Source: Bacteroidota bacterium (GTDB lineage: Bacteria > Bacteroidota > Bacteroidia > Flavobacteriales > Weeksellaceae). From it: a stretch of 49,394 nucleotides of DNA. The translations under genes and the position numbers were made by a program. Under the pieces are notes generated by a model that saw nothing but the letters and a program-made list of their open reading frames with translations, was not told the origin of the DNA and did no database searches. Positions 24,600 through 33,519 of this stretch are shown one piece after another; position 1 is the first letter of the stretch; every line of letters starts with the position of its first letter. The stretch lies in assembly GCA_023458535.1 (NCBI GenBank), contig JAEWYW010000018.1, positions 1-49,394 of the forward strand, read 5' to 3'.

Positions 24600-26087
24600 A
24601 TGGACTCTAAAAAGTTAACAACAAGCAGTGGCGCACCTTATTTTGAACATCAAGATTCGCAAACGGTTGGTTCTAGAGGTCCAATTCTGCTTCAAGATTT
24701 TATTCTACAAGAGAATCTTGCACATTTCGTGAGAGAGAGAATTCCCGAAAGAATTGTACATGCTAAAGGAAGTGGTGCTTACGGAAAATTTACAGTTACC
24801 CACGATATTACACAATACACCAAAGCCAAACTTTTTTCTAAAATAGGCAATACCTGCAGAATGTTTGCCCGTTTTTCAACGGTGGGTGGCGAGAAAGGAA
24901 GTGCTGATACCGCAAGAGATCCTAGAGGTTTTGCACTAAAGTTTTACACCGAAGATGGCAATTGGGACTTAGTAGGAAATAATACACCTGTTTTTTTTAT
25001 TAAAGATGGTAAGAAATTTCCAGATTTTATTCATACCCAAAAAAGAGTTCCTAAGACAAATTTGAAAAGCGCCACCATGATGTGGGATTTTTGGAGCTTA
25101 AATCCTGAATCTTTGCATCAGGTTTTGATATTGATGTCTGATCGTGGAACTCCACATGGTTATAGACACATGCATGGTTTCGGTTCCCATACATTCTCGA
25201 TGATTAATGACGACAACCAGAGAATTTGGGTGAAATTTCATTTTAAAACAAAACAGGGAATAAAAAATTTCAATAATGAAGATGCCATAAAAATGGCGGG
25301 TGAAAATCCAGATTTTGCTCAGGAAGATCTTTGCAACGCTATTGAGGAAGGAAACTTCCCGAAATGGACGATGTACATACAAGTGATGACCGATGAGCAG
25401 GTGAACGATTATCGTTGGAACCCTTTCGATGTTACTAAAGTGTGGTTTCATGATGACTTTCCCCTCATTGAAGTGGGAGAAATGGAGCTGAACCAAATTC
25501 CTAATAACTATTTCGCACATGTTGAGCAGTCCACTTTTTCACCAAGTAATTTAATTAATGGGATAAGTTTTTCACCTGATAAGATGCTTCAAGGAAGATT
25601 ATTCTCTTACCCAGATGCTCACCGCTATCGGGTAGGTGTGAATGCACATCAATTAGAAGTAAACAGATGTCCTTTTGCAGTGAATAACTACCAAAGAGAT
25701 GGTTTTATGGCCGATGCTAAAAATTATGGCGACGCAGCCAACTACCATCCTAACAGCTTTGATAATATAGTACCCGACAGCACTTATAAAAACTTTGAAT
25801 ATGAATTAGACAGCAATTTGGTGGTTAATTTTAACAGAAATGAGAACGATGACGACCACTACACCCAACCAGGTTTGCTCTACACAAAGGCAATGGAGCA
25901 GGAAGACCGAGACCATCTTGTGCACAACATTGTTGAAAGTATGAAAGGCATATCTGGTCCGAAGAAGGAAGAAATTATCAACCGACAGTTATGTCATTTC
26001 TTCCGTGCTAATATTGAGTTGGGTATGAAGGTAGCTTTAGGTTTAAATATTAATATCGATGCTAATATGATGAACCATTCCAAATAG
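24600..26087 (+). CDS. katA: Monofunctional haem catalase
   Basis: Converts hydrogen peroxide to water and oxygen. The 495-residue protein is a small-subunit clade catalase: distal His54 in RIVHAKGSGAYG, the haem-binding stretch RFSTVGGEKGSADTARDPRGFALKFYTEDGNWDLVGNNTPVFFI, and the proximal haem ligand Tyr337 in RLFSYPDAHRYR. It has no signal peptide, so it is cytoplasmic. It is divergent from oxyR and followed by a strong terminator, so it is transcribed alone. Confidence 0.98.
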   Translation: MDSKKLTTSSGAPYFEHQDSQTVGSRGPILLQDFILQENLAHFVRERIPERIVHAKGSGAYGKFTVTHDITQYTKAKLFSKIGNTCRMFARFSTVGGEKGSADTARDPRGFALKFYTEDGNWDLVGNNTPVFFIKDGKKFPDFIHTQKRVPKTNLKSATMMWDFWSLNPESLHQVLILMSDRGTPHGYRHMHGFGSHTFSMINDDNQRIWVKFHFKTKQGIKNFNNEDAIKMAGENPDFAQEDLCNAIEEGNFPKWTMYIQVMTDEQVNDYRWNPFDVTKVWFHDDFPLIEVGEMELNQIPNNYFAHVEQSTFSPSNLINGISFSPDKMLQGRLFSYPDAHRYRVGVNAHQLEVNRCPFAVNNYQRDGFMADAKNYGDAANYHPNSFDNIVPDSTYKNFEYELDSNLVVNFNRNENDDDHYTQPGLLYTKAMEQEDRDHLVHNIVESMKGISGPKKEEIINRQLCHFFRANIELGMKVALGLNINIDANMMNHSK

Positions 26088-26109
26088 AAATCATTGGCAA
26101 ATAAATATT

Positions 26110-26145
26110 AAAAGAGAGGAATTCATAAAATTCTTCTCTTTTTTC
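26110..26145 (+). terminator. Terminator after katA
   Basis: AAAAGAGAGGAATT and AATTCTTCTCTTTT pair with one G-T wobble around a 5-nt loop, followed by T residues. Confidence 0.88.
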
Positions 26146-26194
26146 TTTATATTTATAAAAAAATTATAATTTCGCTTTAAATAAAAATTTATCG

Positions 26195-26962
26195 ATGAAC
26201 TACGAAAATATTTTAATTGAAAAAGAAGATAAATTAGCAATCATAACCATTAATCGTCCACAAAGCCTTAACGCACTTAACGCTCAGACAATAAAAGAAT
26301 TAGGTGAAGCGTTTAATGAATTAGACACCGACAACAGTTGCAGAGTAATTATTATTACCGGAAGCGGTGAAAAATCTTTTGTAGCAGGTGCCGATATTAA
26401 GGAATTTAGTGATTTTGGGCAGGCTCAATCTGAAGAACTGGCCAGAAACGGACAAAATATACTTTTTAACAGAATAGAAAACATGTCTAAACCAGTTATT
26501 GCAGCAGTAAATGGTTTTGCATTGGGTGGTGGTTTAGAGTTGGCTATGGCATGCCACATCCGCTATGCCTCAGAAAATGCCAAGTTAGGTCTTCCAGAGG
26601 TTACATTGGGATTAATCCCTGGTTATGGAGGAACACAAAGACTCCCGAAGCTTGTGGGGAAAGGCTTAGCAAATGAATTGATATTTTCTGCAAAAATGAT
26701 TTCTGGCGAAAGAGCCAAAGAGATAGGTTTGGTGAATGAAGTTTATTCCTTAGAAGAACTTTTACCAAAGACAAAAGAACTGGCAGCAACCATTGCTAAA
26801 AACTCTCCAATGGCGATTGCTAAAGCGATAAAAGCAGTAAACTTATCCGACACTGATAAGGGCTTCGATACCGAAATACAGTTTTTCGGTGAACTTTTTG
26901 CAATGGATGATAAAGCAGAAGGTGTGGGTGCATTTTTAGAAAAAAGAAAACCAAATTTCTAA
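26195..26962 (+). CDS. Enoyl-CoA hydratase (crotonase family)
   Basis: A 255-residue crotonase that hydrates enoyl-CoA in fatty acid or amino acid breakdown. The oxyanion-hole region AGADIKEFSD, the FALGGGLELAMACHIRYASENAKLGLPEVTLGLIPGYGGTQRLP block with both catalytic glutamates (in GGLELAM and LPEVTLG) and the C-terminal FLEKRKPNF are all intact. It is the first gene of an operon (16 bp gap to the deaminase). A one-mismatch -7 element (TAATTTCG, 26167-26174) lies upstream. Which acyl-CoA it prefers cannot be told from sequence. Confidence 0.95.
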   Translation: MNYENILIEKEDKLAIITINRPQSLNALNAQTIKELGEAFNELDTDNSCRVIIITGSGEKSFVAGADIKEFSDFGQAQSEELARNGQNILFNRIENMSKPVIAAVNGFALGGGLELAMACHIRYASENAKLGLPEVTLGLIPGYGGTQRLPKLVGKGLANELIFSAKMISGERAKEIGLVNEVYSLEELLPKTKELAATIAKNSPMAIAKAIKAVNLSDTDKGFDTEIQFFGELFAMDDKAEGVGAFLEKRKPNF

Positions 26963-26978
26963 GAGGAAAACTGATAAA

Positions 26979-27404
26979 ATGCTCTACAGCAAATTTGACA
27001 AAGCCTATCTTAAAATGGCTCTAGAATGGGCAAAACTCTCCTATTGTAAAAGAAAACAGGTGGGTGCTCTTATTGTGAAAGACAGAATGATTATTTCTGA
27101 CGGCTACAATGGAACTCCGTCTGGCTTTGAAAACTGCTGTGAAGATCAAGAAGGAAGAACGCTTTGGTATGTGCTCCATGCCGAAGCCAACGCCATTCTT
27201 AAACTGGCTAGCTCTACGCAATCTGCCAAGGGCGCCACGTTGTATTTAACGCTCTCACCCTGCAAAGAATGCAGCAAACTTGTTTTACAGGCTGGTATAA
27301 GCCGCTTGGTATACATAAATGAATATTCGGATGATGATGGAATTTCTTTTTTAAAAAACCACAACATTGAAATTTTAAGGATACCAGAAGATGAATTAGA
27401 GTAA
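26979..27404 (+). CDS. Deoxycytidylate (dCMP) deaminase family protein
   Basis: A 141-residue zinc deaminase. The zinc site is complete: His67-x-Glu69 (HAEANAI) and Cys95-x-x-Cys98 (PCKECSK). The GYNGTPSGFENCCE segment before it is typical of dCMP deaminase/ComEB. It would convert dCMP to dUMP for thymidylate synthesis. It lies 16 bp after the crotonase and 25 bp before xerD, in an operon. CMP/dCMP-type specificity is inferred from the family. Confidence 0.94.
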   Translation: MLYSKFDKAYLKMALEWAKLSYCKRKQVGALIVKDRMIISDGYNGTPSGFENCCEDQEGRTLWYVLHAEANAILKLASSTQSAKGATLYLTLSPCKECSKLVLQAGISRLVYINEYSDDDGISFLKNHNIEILRIPEDELE

Positions 27405-27429
27405 TAAACACAAATAAAATCAAACACAA

Positions 27430-28341
27430 ATGACCTGGGATGAAAAAATTAACGACTTTGAAACTTTTCTCCGCTTAGAAAGAAATTTTTCAGACAATAC
27501 TTTGGATGCCTACATCCGCGATATCAAAAAATTAAAAACCTTCGACGAAAATCACTTGCAAACCGTGGGTCCACAAGCCATCTCATTAGAAAACCTGCAG
27601 GAATATATTTTCCAACTTTCAAAAGAAAAGTTCAGCGAAAGATCACAGGCCAGATGGATTTCCTCAATAAAAGCTTTTTTCAGATATTTGGTTGAAGAAG
27701 AAAGCCGAGAAGACAACCCTGCATTATTGTTAGAAAGCCCAAAATTGGGACTATACCTTCCTGACACCTTAAGCATGGAAGATATCAATAAAATCATAAA
27801 ATATATCGATATTTCAACCGATTTGGGAAAAAGAAACCAATGCATAATTGAGGTTTTATACGGTTGCGGACTAAGGGTTTCTGAATTGATTGATATTAAG
27901 ATTTCGAATATTAATTTCAGAGAGAATTTTATACAGATTAACGGTAAAGGCGGAAAAACGAGATTGGTTCCGATGGCAACTTACACCAACGAACTCATTA
28001 ATTCTTATGTGCAGAATGTTCGTGCCTTCCAAAAAATTAATAAAAAACACGAAGATGTATTGTTCTTGAACAGTAGAGGAACGTCGATGTCCAGAGTTAT
28101 CGTATTTTTAATTATTAAAGAACTTACCGAGAAAGCAGGCATCAGTAAGAAGATTTCTCCCCATACTTTCAGACATTCTTTTGCTACGCATTTATTGCAA
28201 AACGGAGCCGATTTAAGGTATATACAGGAAATGCTGGGACATTCAAGCATTACCACCACCGAAATTTACACAAAGTTGAACACTGAGGAATTGCGGGATG
28301 TCATCCTCAACTATCACCCAAGAAATATCACTGCTTCATGA
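27430..28341 (+). CDS. xerD: Tyrosine recombinase XerD
   Basis: Cytoplasmic site-specific recombinase that, with XerC, resolves chromosome dimers at dif. The N-terminal SAM-like domain (residues 1-100) is followed by the catalytic domain with Arg149 (GCGLRVSEL), Lys173 (GKGGKTR), His245 and Arg248 (HTFRHSFATHL), His271 (LGHSSITTTEIY) and the nucleophile Tyr280. At 303 residues it has normal length and lies in a housekeeping operon, not beside phage or integron genes, so it is the chromosomal Xer protein. The stop overlaps the next start by 4 bp. Confidence 0.94.
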   Translation: MTWDEKINDFETFLRLERNFSDNTLDAYIRDIKKLKTFDENHLQTVGPQAISLENLQEYIFQLSKEKFSERSQARWISSIKAFFRYLVEEESREDNPALLLESPKLGLYLPDTLSMEDINKIIKYIDISTDLGKRNQCIIEVLYGCGLRVSELIDIKISNINFRENFIQINGKGGKTRLVPMATYTNELINSYVQNVRAFQKINKKHEDVLFLNSRGTSMSRVIVFLIIKELTEKAGISKKISPHTFRHSFATHLLQNGADLRYIQEMLGHSSITTTEIYTKLNTEELRDVILNYHPRNITAS

Positions 28342-28853
28342 AAACACTACCTTTCTGTCCGGAATGTGGCGAAAAAACTTTACAGTGGGACGGCGAAAAA
28401 AAATGGTGTTGTCCCCATTGTCAGTTCACACTTTATAATAATGTTGCAGGTGCTGTAGCAGTAATTATCAAACATAAGGACGAGGTTTATCTTACGCGCA
28501 GAAATCAGGAGCCTAAGAAAGGAAAACTAGATTTGGCAGGAGGTTTTGTGGATCCTAAAGAGTCTGCGGAGGAAACTTGCAAAAGAGAATTGTTTGAGGA
28601 ATTAAAAATTCAAATTGATCCTTCAAAACTAAAATATGTAGCGAGTCTTCCTAATGTTTATCAGTACAAAGAGATAGATTACAACACCTTAGATCTCTTT
28701 TTTGAATATGAAATTGATGAAAAATTCGAAGTAGATTTGGAACTTTCAGAAATTTCTGAAGCTTTTTGGATACCTTTAAAAGACTTAAAAACCGATGACA
28801 TCGCTTTTGATTCGCAAAAAAAGTTTTTCACCAAATACATTAAAAATCAATAA
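28338..28853 (+). CDS. Nudix hydrolase with N-terminal zinc ribbon
   Basis: A 171-residue hydrolase of nucleoside-diphosphate-linked compounds. Residues 6-30 form a four-Cys zinc ribbon (FCPECGEKT, KWCCPHCQ). The Nudix box is GGFVDPKESAEETCKRELFEELKI, with the metal-binding RELFEE core intact and Lys in place of the usual Gly near its end. The zinc ribbon plus Nudix pattern is found in NUDT/ADP-ribose or NADH pyrophosphatase relatives. The start overlaps xerD by 4 bp, so translation is probably coupled. It ends convergently, overlapping the haem-binding gene by 7 bp. Confidence 0.93.
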   Translation: MKTLPFCPECGEKTLQWDGEKKWCCPHCQFTLYNNVAGAVAVIIKHKDEVYLTRRNQEPKKGKLDLAGGFVDPKESAEETCKRELFEELKIQIDPSKLKYVASLPNVYQYKEIDYNTLDLFFEYEIDEKFEVDLELSEISEAFWIPLKDLKTDDIAFDSQKKFFTKYIKNQ

Positions 28854-29305
28854 GATTTATCATCTAAAATTTTCTGAAAATAATCGGTCAGTAACTTTCT
28901 CTCCGCATCGTTGAGATTGGCTTCAGGATGGTAAACAATATAACCTGGAATTGGCATTTCTCTCGATGCAACGGATGCTATTGAATTTTTGAGCATCGCC
29001 ATTTTTAGATCGTCAGAATAAGTTCCCCAGATTGAAAAATTTACCTTTTCCCGACCTTCATTGATGTGATTTTTTACCGACCATGAAAAGGGCGCAATAT
29101 AAGCGTAAGATGGATACTTTGTTTCATTGGAATGACAATCGTAACAAGCATTGCGCATGATTTCGGATATCTTTATAGGCGTTTTTTGAAGATGAATGAA
29201 GTTTTCAGAACTCTTCACCGGAGGATTGGTTCTATCAACAGGAATCAACTGAATTACACCTATTACAGCAATAATAATCAATACAACTTTTACAAATTTC
29301 TTCAT
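28847..29305 (-). CDS. Membrane-anchored haem-binding (Haem_bd, c-type) protein
   Basis: A 152-residue protein with an N-terminal hydrophobic anchor (residues 5-22, VKVVLIIIAVIGVIQLIP) and a c-type haem motif Cys54-Tyr-Asp-Cys57-His58 (RNACYDCHSNET), then conserved YPSYAYIAPFSWSVKNHI. It belongs to the Haem_bd family and would be periplasmic. The open frame runs further upstream in another gene's region, but the ATG at 29305 gives a proper anchor and overlaps the stop of the upstream Ig-like gene by 1 bp (TAATG), so translation coupling is likely. Redox partner unknown. Confidence 0.9.
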   Translation of the reverse strand: MKKFVKVVLIIIAVIGVIQLIPVDRTNPPVKSSENFIHLQKTPIKISEIMRNACYDCHSNETKYPSYAYIAPFSWSVKNHINEGREKVNFSIWGTYSDDLKMAMLKNSIASVASREMPIPGYIVYHPEANLNDAERKLLTDYFQKILDDKSY

Positions 29306-31101
29306 TATTTCTGTGGTACAGGTGTCAAGATTGTACGATTGGTTTTTCTTGGTTTGTCCGAAGAATCCATCTTTACTGGACTTGGAGGTGCAGCAGTTGC
29401 AGGGCTTGCAGGATTGGAATTCGGTGTTGATGACGGATTTGCCGCTGGTTGCGCCGAAGATTTCATTTCTGGCGATCTGTTGTCTTTTAAATCCCAGTTT
29501 TCTCTGCTGTTCCACAAAGGACGGATAATTACCTGCTTATAAAAAATATATACCTCTTCTGGAAGCTTTCCACCCGCAAAATCTGCTTCATCCCAAAGAC
29601 GGTTACCATTGCTATCTACTAAAATTCTCACGCTGTATTCACCAGGTTTTAGAACATCAAATTTTACAATATTAGAATTTTGATAACGCTGGTAGATTAC
29701 TTTGTCTTCTGCATCCAACAACTGCACCCAATAATTGGAAGTTGGAGCGTTGGTAAGTGTTATTTCTAAATCACCATAATTCTCAATTTTCCCGACTTCA
29801 AAATCAAATCGTTTAGATTCTGAAAGCCTGTCGAAATAAGAAATCACCGTATTTTTAGGAACGGTAAGCTGGTATTTTTTTCCCATCTGAAAATCAGCGT
29901 CAATAATAATCTGATAAGGATTGGTATCGGAAATCTTTGCTGAGAACTGTTGATTACCATCCACACTGTCTATTTTAAGTGTCCAATTTTCTGGCTGAAT
30001 TCTGTCTACAATATAATTGGAAGAAATTACCAATGCTGACTTTGGATCTAAAACACCACTGTTTGTGGAATTAACCACCATGGCATTTTTGGGATTGAAC
30101 TTATAAAAAATAGACATTTTTTTGTTCTTCAATGTATCTGCATCATAGGTAAACTTCAAATTCTCGTTGGAAGTCTGACCAATATTTTCTGCTACCGCAT
30201 TAAACCAAATCATCGCAGAATCGGACTTTGGACGATGGGTAACTTTATAGTTTTTAAGAGGATTACCTTCATCAAGGCCTATTTTTACTGTTTCAGGATG
30301 ACCTTCAAAAGGCACCAATATTCCTCCCGCAACCTCTTTTAATTCTCCCAGCTTCACTGGTTTTTTCGAAGGATAAACTTTCAAATTCAATCCGGAAATA
30401 GATTTTTCAACATGGATGGAATCTTTCTGGAATCCTACTTTTTCTTTTCCAGGATCAAACATAGAATTTCCGTTGTCATCATCAAATACAAGAATTTTAT
30501 ATGTTCCAGGTGCTATATAATTCAATTCATAATAACCGTCGTCATCCACTTTTGCAATGTAGTAAGGTTTACTTCTGTAATCAATAGAATCGGAATATTT
30601 GTACAATCCTACTACCAGTTTATTTTCTGAGGAATTGGTTTTTTTTATGGAATATCCATCGGTAATCTCTCCGCTGATGTAAGTATCATCCAACTTATCG
30701 CCCGTAGAAAAAGCAAAGTTGAAATACCGCAAAGGGTTGCCTTCGTTATTATCTACAATAGAGTTTCCGAAATTGAAATTGTAAGTGGTATTCACCTGCA
30801 AGGTATCTTCCCATTGTATCAGTACATATTTATTGGGGATGGCTGAAGGTAAAATTTTAGTAATCTTCTTGATAGGTGGCGAAATAATAAGGTTTTTATT
30901 GGCATCTTTTAGGTTCACATACTCATCAAAATCCAATCGTAATTCCTTAATATTTGTTGGAACATTAATTCTTGTAGTATCGATATTGGCGCCCAAAAAC
31001 TTAGGAGCGATGGTATCTTTATCCCCTCCAATAGGAGAACCCACTCTGGCACAAGATTGCAATAAGATTGCGAAAATAAAAAATGCAAAAAACTTTTTCA
31101 T
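29305..31101 (-). CDS. Ig-like (Big_5/SbsA-type) lipoprotein
   Basis: A 598-residue lipoprotein with a lipobox ending at Cys17 (AILLQSC) followed by ARVGSPIGGDKDTIAP, the standard start of a Bacteroidetes SbsA-type Ig-like family. An Ig-like domain follows (PKFLGANI to LIISPPIKK), then several beta-sandwich segments (FNFAFSTGDKLDDTYISGEI, YELNYIAPGTYKILVFDDDNGN, GEYSVRILVDSNGNRLWDEADF). The tail (residues from about 545) is Pro/Ser/Asn/Ala-rich and probably disordered. The frame also opens from a TTG at 31137, but the ATG at 31101 begins the signal peptide. It is likely co-transcribed with the haem-binding gene. Confidence 0.9.
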   Translation of the reverse strand: MKKFFAFFIFAILLQSCARVGSPIGGDKDTIAPKFLGANIDTTRINVPTNIKELRLDFDEYVNLKDANKNLIISPPIKKITKILPSAIPNKYVLIQWEDTLQVNTTYNFNFGNSIVDNNEGNPLRYFNFAFSTGDKLDDTYISGEITDGYSIKKTNSSENKLVVGLYKYSDSIDYRSKPYYIAKVDDDGYYELNYIAPGTYKILVFDDDNGNSMFDPGKEKVGFQKDSIHVEKSISGLNLKVYPSKKPVKLGELKEVAGGILVPFEGHPETVKIGLDEGNPLKNYKVTHRPKSDSAMIWFNAVAENIGQTSNENLKFTYDADTLKNKKMSIFYKFNPKNAMVVNSTNSGVLDPKSALVISSNYIVDRIQPENWTLKIDSVDGNQQFSAKISDTNPYQIIIDADFQMGKKYQLTVPKNTVISYFDRLSESKRFDFEVGKIENYGDLEITLTNAPTSNYWVQLLDAEDKVIYQRYQNSNIVKFDVLKPGEYSVRILVDSNGNRLWDEADFAGGKLPEEVYIFYKQVIIRPLWNSRENWDLKDNRSPEMKSSAQPAANPSSTPNSNPASPATAAPPSPVKMDSSDKPRKTNRTILTPVPQK

Positions 31102-31114
31102 GAATACATTTCCG

Positions 31115-31122
31115 CAAAAATA
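31115..31122 (-). promoter_or_regulatory. Candidate -7 promoter element for the Ig-like lipoprotein
   Basis: TATTTTTG on the minus strand, 13 bp upstream of the ATG at 31101, next to the end of the serine hydrolase gene. The same 13-bp spacing occurs at pth. No -33 TTG at standard spacing. Confidence 0.4.
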
Positions 31123-31126
31123 CTCA

Positions 31127-32389
31127 TTATTCTCCAAAAACCTCTGAACTCGTTTTCAAAGAATCTTTTTCGTTGTTCATAACGCTGCTAAGCTTCTCTT
31201 TTTGAATAGGGAAATCTTCAAACAAACTCGATAGCGCCAAAGCGGTATATACTTTATTGGTATATTTATTTCCGATAGCAACAATGGTTACCTTAGAATT
31301 TTGAAGATGTGCAAACACCGAATTGGTACCGTGCCACCAGCCATTATGATACGTCAGTTTCTGCCCGTTATCAAACATTTTCATTCTGAAACCTAAACCG
31401 TAATTGTTAACGCCTGCTTTCTCGTTGCTGTAGGGCGTGAAAACCATCTGCATTAATTCAGGCTTTAAAAAATCTTTAGAATACATTGCTTTGGAGAAAT
31501 TCAGCAAATCTCTAGGTGTGGTGTACACATTTTTATCACCATATATTAAATCTAGATTATCCAACGGGTAGAGTCTGTTTTTACCGTTATAAAAAGATTG
31601 AGCCGCGGTAGGAATATCTTTTTCCTGAAAAATATAAGAATGATTCATTTTCAAAGGCTTGAAAACAATTTCCTGCATGGCTTTCGGGAACGGCATCTTG
31701 GTGACTTTCTCCACAATTAATGCCAACATGGCGTAGTTGGTATTACAGTACATAAAACCCGTGTTGGTCTCGCGTGCCAAATCTGGTTTATACTGAACCA
31801 TCATGTTCAAAATATCCTGATTGGTAAGGAAAGATTTGGACAGTTCCGCGGGTGCAGGTTTAATTTTAGTTATAAAATATTCATATTTAGGAAGTCCACT
31901 TCTCTGATTCAGTAAAGTCTGAACGGTGACATCAGGATAAGGAAAATCTTTAAAATATTTGGTAACGTGATCGTCTAATTTTATTTTTCCGGCTTCTACC
32001 AGCTTCATTACAGCCATTGCTGTTAATGTTTTTGAAACTGAAGCCACATGCAACGGCGTATCTTTGCCAATTGGCATTTGGCCACCTTCTCTTCCGTAGC
32101 CTCTGTACTGTTCAAATAAAATATCGCCGCCTTTCGCAACCAAAAGACCACCGCTTAAATCACCTTGCTCCCAAATTTTCTGGTAATAGGCTCCGATAAA
32201 ATTGACGATGGCAGATTTGTCTTCAAGGTGAGAGTCTTCTTTAGAGAAAACTTTATCCAGATCTACATTTCCGAAGTTGGGAATATTTGAATTTGAATTT
32301 TTAGTATCAGGATTTTTCGATGGATCTTTTTTACAAGAAAAACAGAACAAAAAAACACTTAAAATAGCCAGTAGCTGAATCTTCTTCAT
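31127..32389 (-). CDS. Serine hydrolase, beta-lactamase/penicillin-binding (class C-like) fold
   Basis: A 420-residue lipoprotein with a lipobox at Cys19 (LFCFSC). The catalytic SxxK motif is S117-V-S-K120 (HVASVSKTLTA); the Tyr-x-Asn motif is at MYCNTNY, and YHNGWWHGT occupies the place of the KTG/HxG motif. The fold is that of esterase/DD-peptidase and AmpC relatives (Pfam Beta-lactamase). Such proteins in Bacteroidetes are mostly cell-wall or ester hydrolases, so antibiotic resistance should not be assumed. It follows the hydroxyacid dehydrogenase by about 105 bp. Confidence 0.93.
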   Translation of the reverse strand: MKKIQLLAILSVFLFCFSCKKDPSKNPDTKNSNSNIPNFGNVDLDKVFSKEDSHLEDKSAIVNFIGAYYQKIWEQGDLSGGLLVAKGGDILFEQYRGYGREGGQMPIGKDTPLHVASVSKTLTAMAVMKLVEAGKIKLDDHVTKYFKDFPYPDVTVQTLLNQRSGLPKYEYFITKIKPAPAELSKSFLTNQDILNMMVQYKPDLARETNTGFMYCNTNYAMLALIVEKVTKMPFPKAMQEIVFKPLKMNHSYIFQEKDIPTAAQSFYNGKNRLYPLDNLDLIYGDKNVYTTPRDLLNFSKAMYSKDFLKPELMQMVFTPYSNEKAGVNNYGLGFRMKMFDNGQKLTYHNGWWHGTNSVFAHLQNSKVTIVAIGNKYTNKVYTALALSSLFEDFPIQKEKLSSVMNNEKDSLKTSSEVFGE

Positions 32390-32494
32390 TGATGCATAAA
32401 AAATTGGAGCAGCAATTTAGTAAAAGACCACGTAAAACTTACATCACCTTACAACATTAATAATATTTTAACAATTATAAAACAGAAATTAAAA

Positions 32495-33427
32495 TCATAA
32501 TGGAAATTGAGCAATGATTTTATCAACAATAAACTGTGCTAATTTTTCTTTACTCTGCATTGTCCAACCTGCAATATGAGGAGTAATAATGGCTTTATCA
32601 GAATGCAGCAAGAAGTTTAAATCTTCGTTTTCTTTCTCCAGATGTTCGAAGGATGATTTTTCATATTCCAAGACATCGAAAGCAGCGCCCTTTACCTTGC
32701 CAGTTTTAATAGCCTCTACCAAACTGCTGGTTTCTACATTTCTTCCGCGTGCCGTATTCACAAAATAAAAATCTTTGTGCATTTTAGAAATAAAATCCTC
32801 ATTAATAAGATAATGTGTTTGCTCAGTTATGGGTATGTGCAAACTTACAATATCTGCTTCCTTCTGCAAATCTTCCAAACTTACCTGGGTGGCATATTCA
32901 TCACCTAAATCAGGCAAAATATCATGAAAAATCACCCGGCATCCAAAACCAGAAAGCCTCTTAGCAACTGCTTTACCCATGTTTCCGTAACCTATGATTC
33001 CAAAAGTTTTACCTAAAAGTTCATCACCACGGTTTTCCTCTCGCTTCCAAATACCATTTTTTACTTCCTGAGAAGCAATAAATAAGCGATTCATTAAAAT
33101 AAGCAACATTCCCAAAACATGTTCCGCCACGGAATCGCGGTTGCCTTCAGGAGAATTGATCAAACTGATTCCTAATTTTTGTGCTTCCGCAATGTCGATA
33201 TTTTCCATACCTGCACCTACCCTAGCAATAAATTTCAGATTTTTAGCATTCCTCAACATTTCAGCATCCATGGGAATTCTGCTTCTTATAATGATACCAT
33301 CATAATTATGAATTTTTGCTGCAACTTCATCGTATGACGATGTGTAATCTTCGTCCAAAACAAATCCTTTTTCTAGAAGTTGATTTTCAATAAGAGGATG
33401 ATTTTTATCGAGGAGTAAAATTTTCAT
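32495..33427 (-). CDS. D-isomer-specific 2-hydroxyacid dehydrogenase
   Basis: A 310-residue NAD-dependent enzyme. The Rossmann fingerprint is FGIIGYGNMGKAVAKRL, the catalytic Arg is in the VGAGMENID region or the NTARGR loop, and the catalytic His is in ITPHIAGWT. Resembles phosphoglycerate dehydrogenase (SerA) and related enzymes but lacks an ACT domain and the C-terminal extension. Substrate could be 3-phosphoglycerate or glyoxylate/hydroxypyruvate; there are no serine-pathway genes around. A TAnnTTTG element lies at 33453-33460. Confidence 0.92.
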   Translation of the reverse strand: MKILLLDKNHPLIENQLLEKGFVLDEDYTSSYDEVAAKIHNYDGIIIRSRIPMDAEMLRNAKNLKFIARVGAGMENIDIAEAQKLGISLINSPEGNRDSVAEHVLGMLLILMNRLFIASQEVKNGIWKREENRGDELLGKTFGIIGYGNMGKAVAKRLSGFGCRVIFHDILPDLGDEYATQVSLEDLQKEADIVSLHIPITEQTHYLINEDFISKMHKDFYFVNTARGRNVETSSLVEAIKTGKVKGAAFDVLEYEKSSFEHLEKENEDLNFLLHSDKAIITPHIAGWTMQSKEKLAQFIVDKIIAQFPL

Positions 33428-33452
33428 AGCTCAATTCTTATATTTGTTGATG

Positions 33453-33480
33453 CAAAGGTACGTGACAGACTTTTCTCAAA
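33453..33480 (-). promoter_or_regulatory. Candidate promoter of the 2-hydroxyacid dehydrogenase
   Basis: On the minus strand TTTG (33480-33477), 16-bp spacer, TACCTTTG (33460-33453), an acceptable TTTG/TAnnTTTG promoter. The leader would be about 20 nt. Confidence 0.6.
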
Positions 33481-33519
33481 GTATTTTGATGCATAGAATT
33501 TTTCAATTTTTTCCATTCA

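Noticed and set aside
25098..25520. 140-residue open frame on the minus strand inside katA
   Set aside because: It lies fully within the clear catalase gene, in another frame, with no family motif.
27430..28341. Tyrosine recombinase as a sign of an integrated element
   Set aside because: It lies in a housekeeping operon, has XerD layout and no phage, integron or att-like repeats around it.
29132..29542. 136-residue plus-strand open frame spanning the haem-binding and Ig-like genes
   Set aside because: Antisense to both; Gly/Ala-rich stretch only mirrors the Pro/Ala-rich tail of the Ig-like protein.
31127..32389. Serine hydrolase as a resistance beta-lactamase
   Set aside because: The SxxK fold is shared by many peptidases and esterases, and the protein is a lipoprotein; no evidence for drug hydrolysis.
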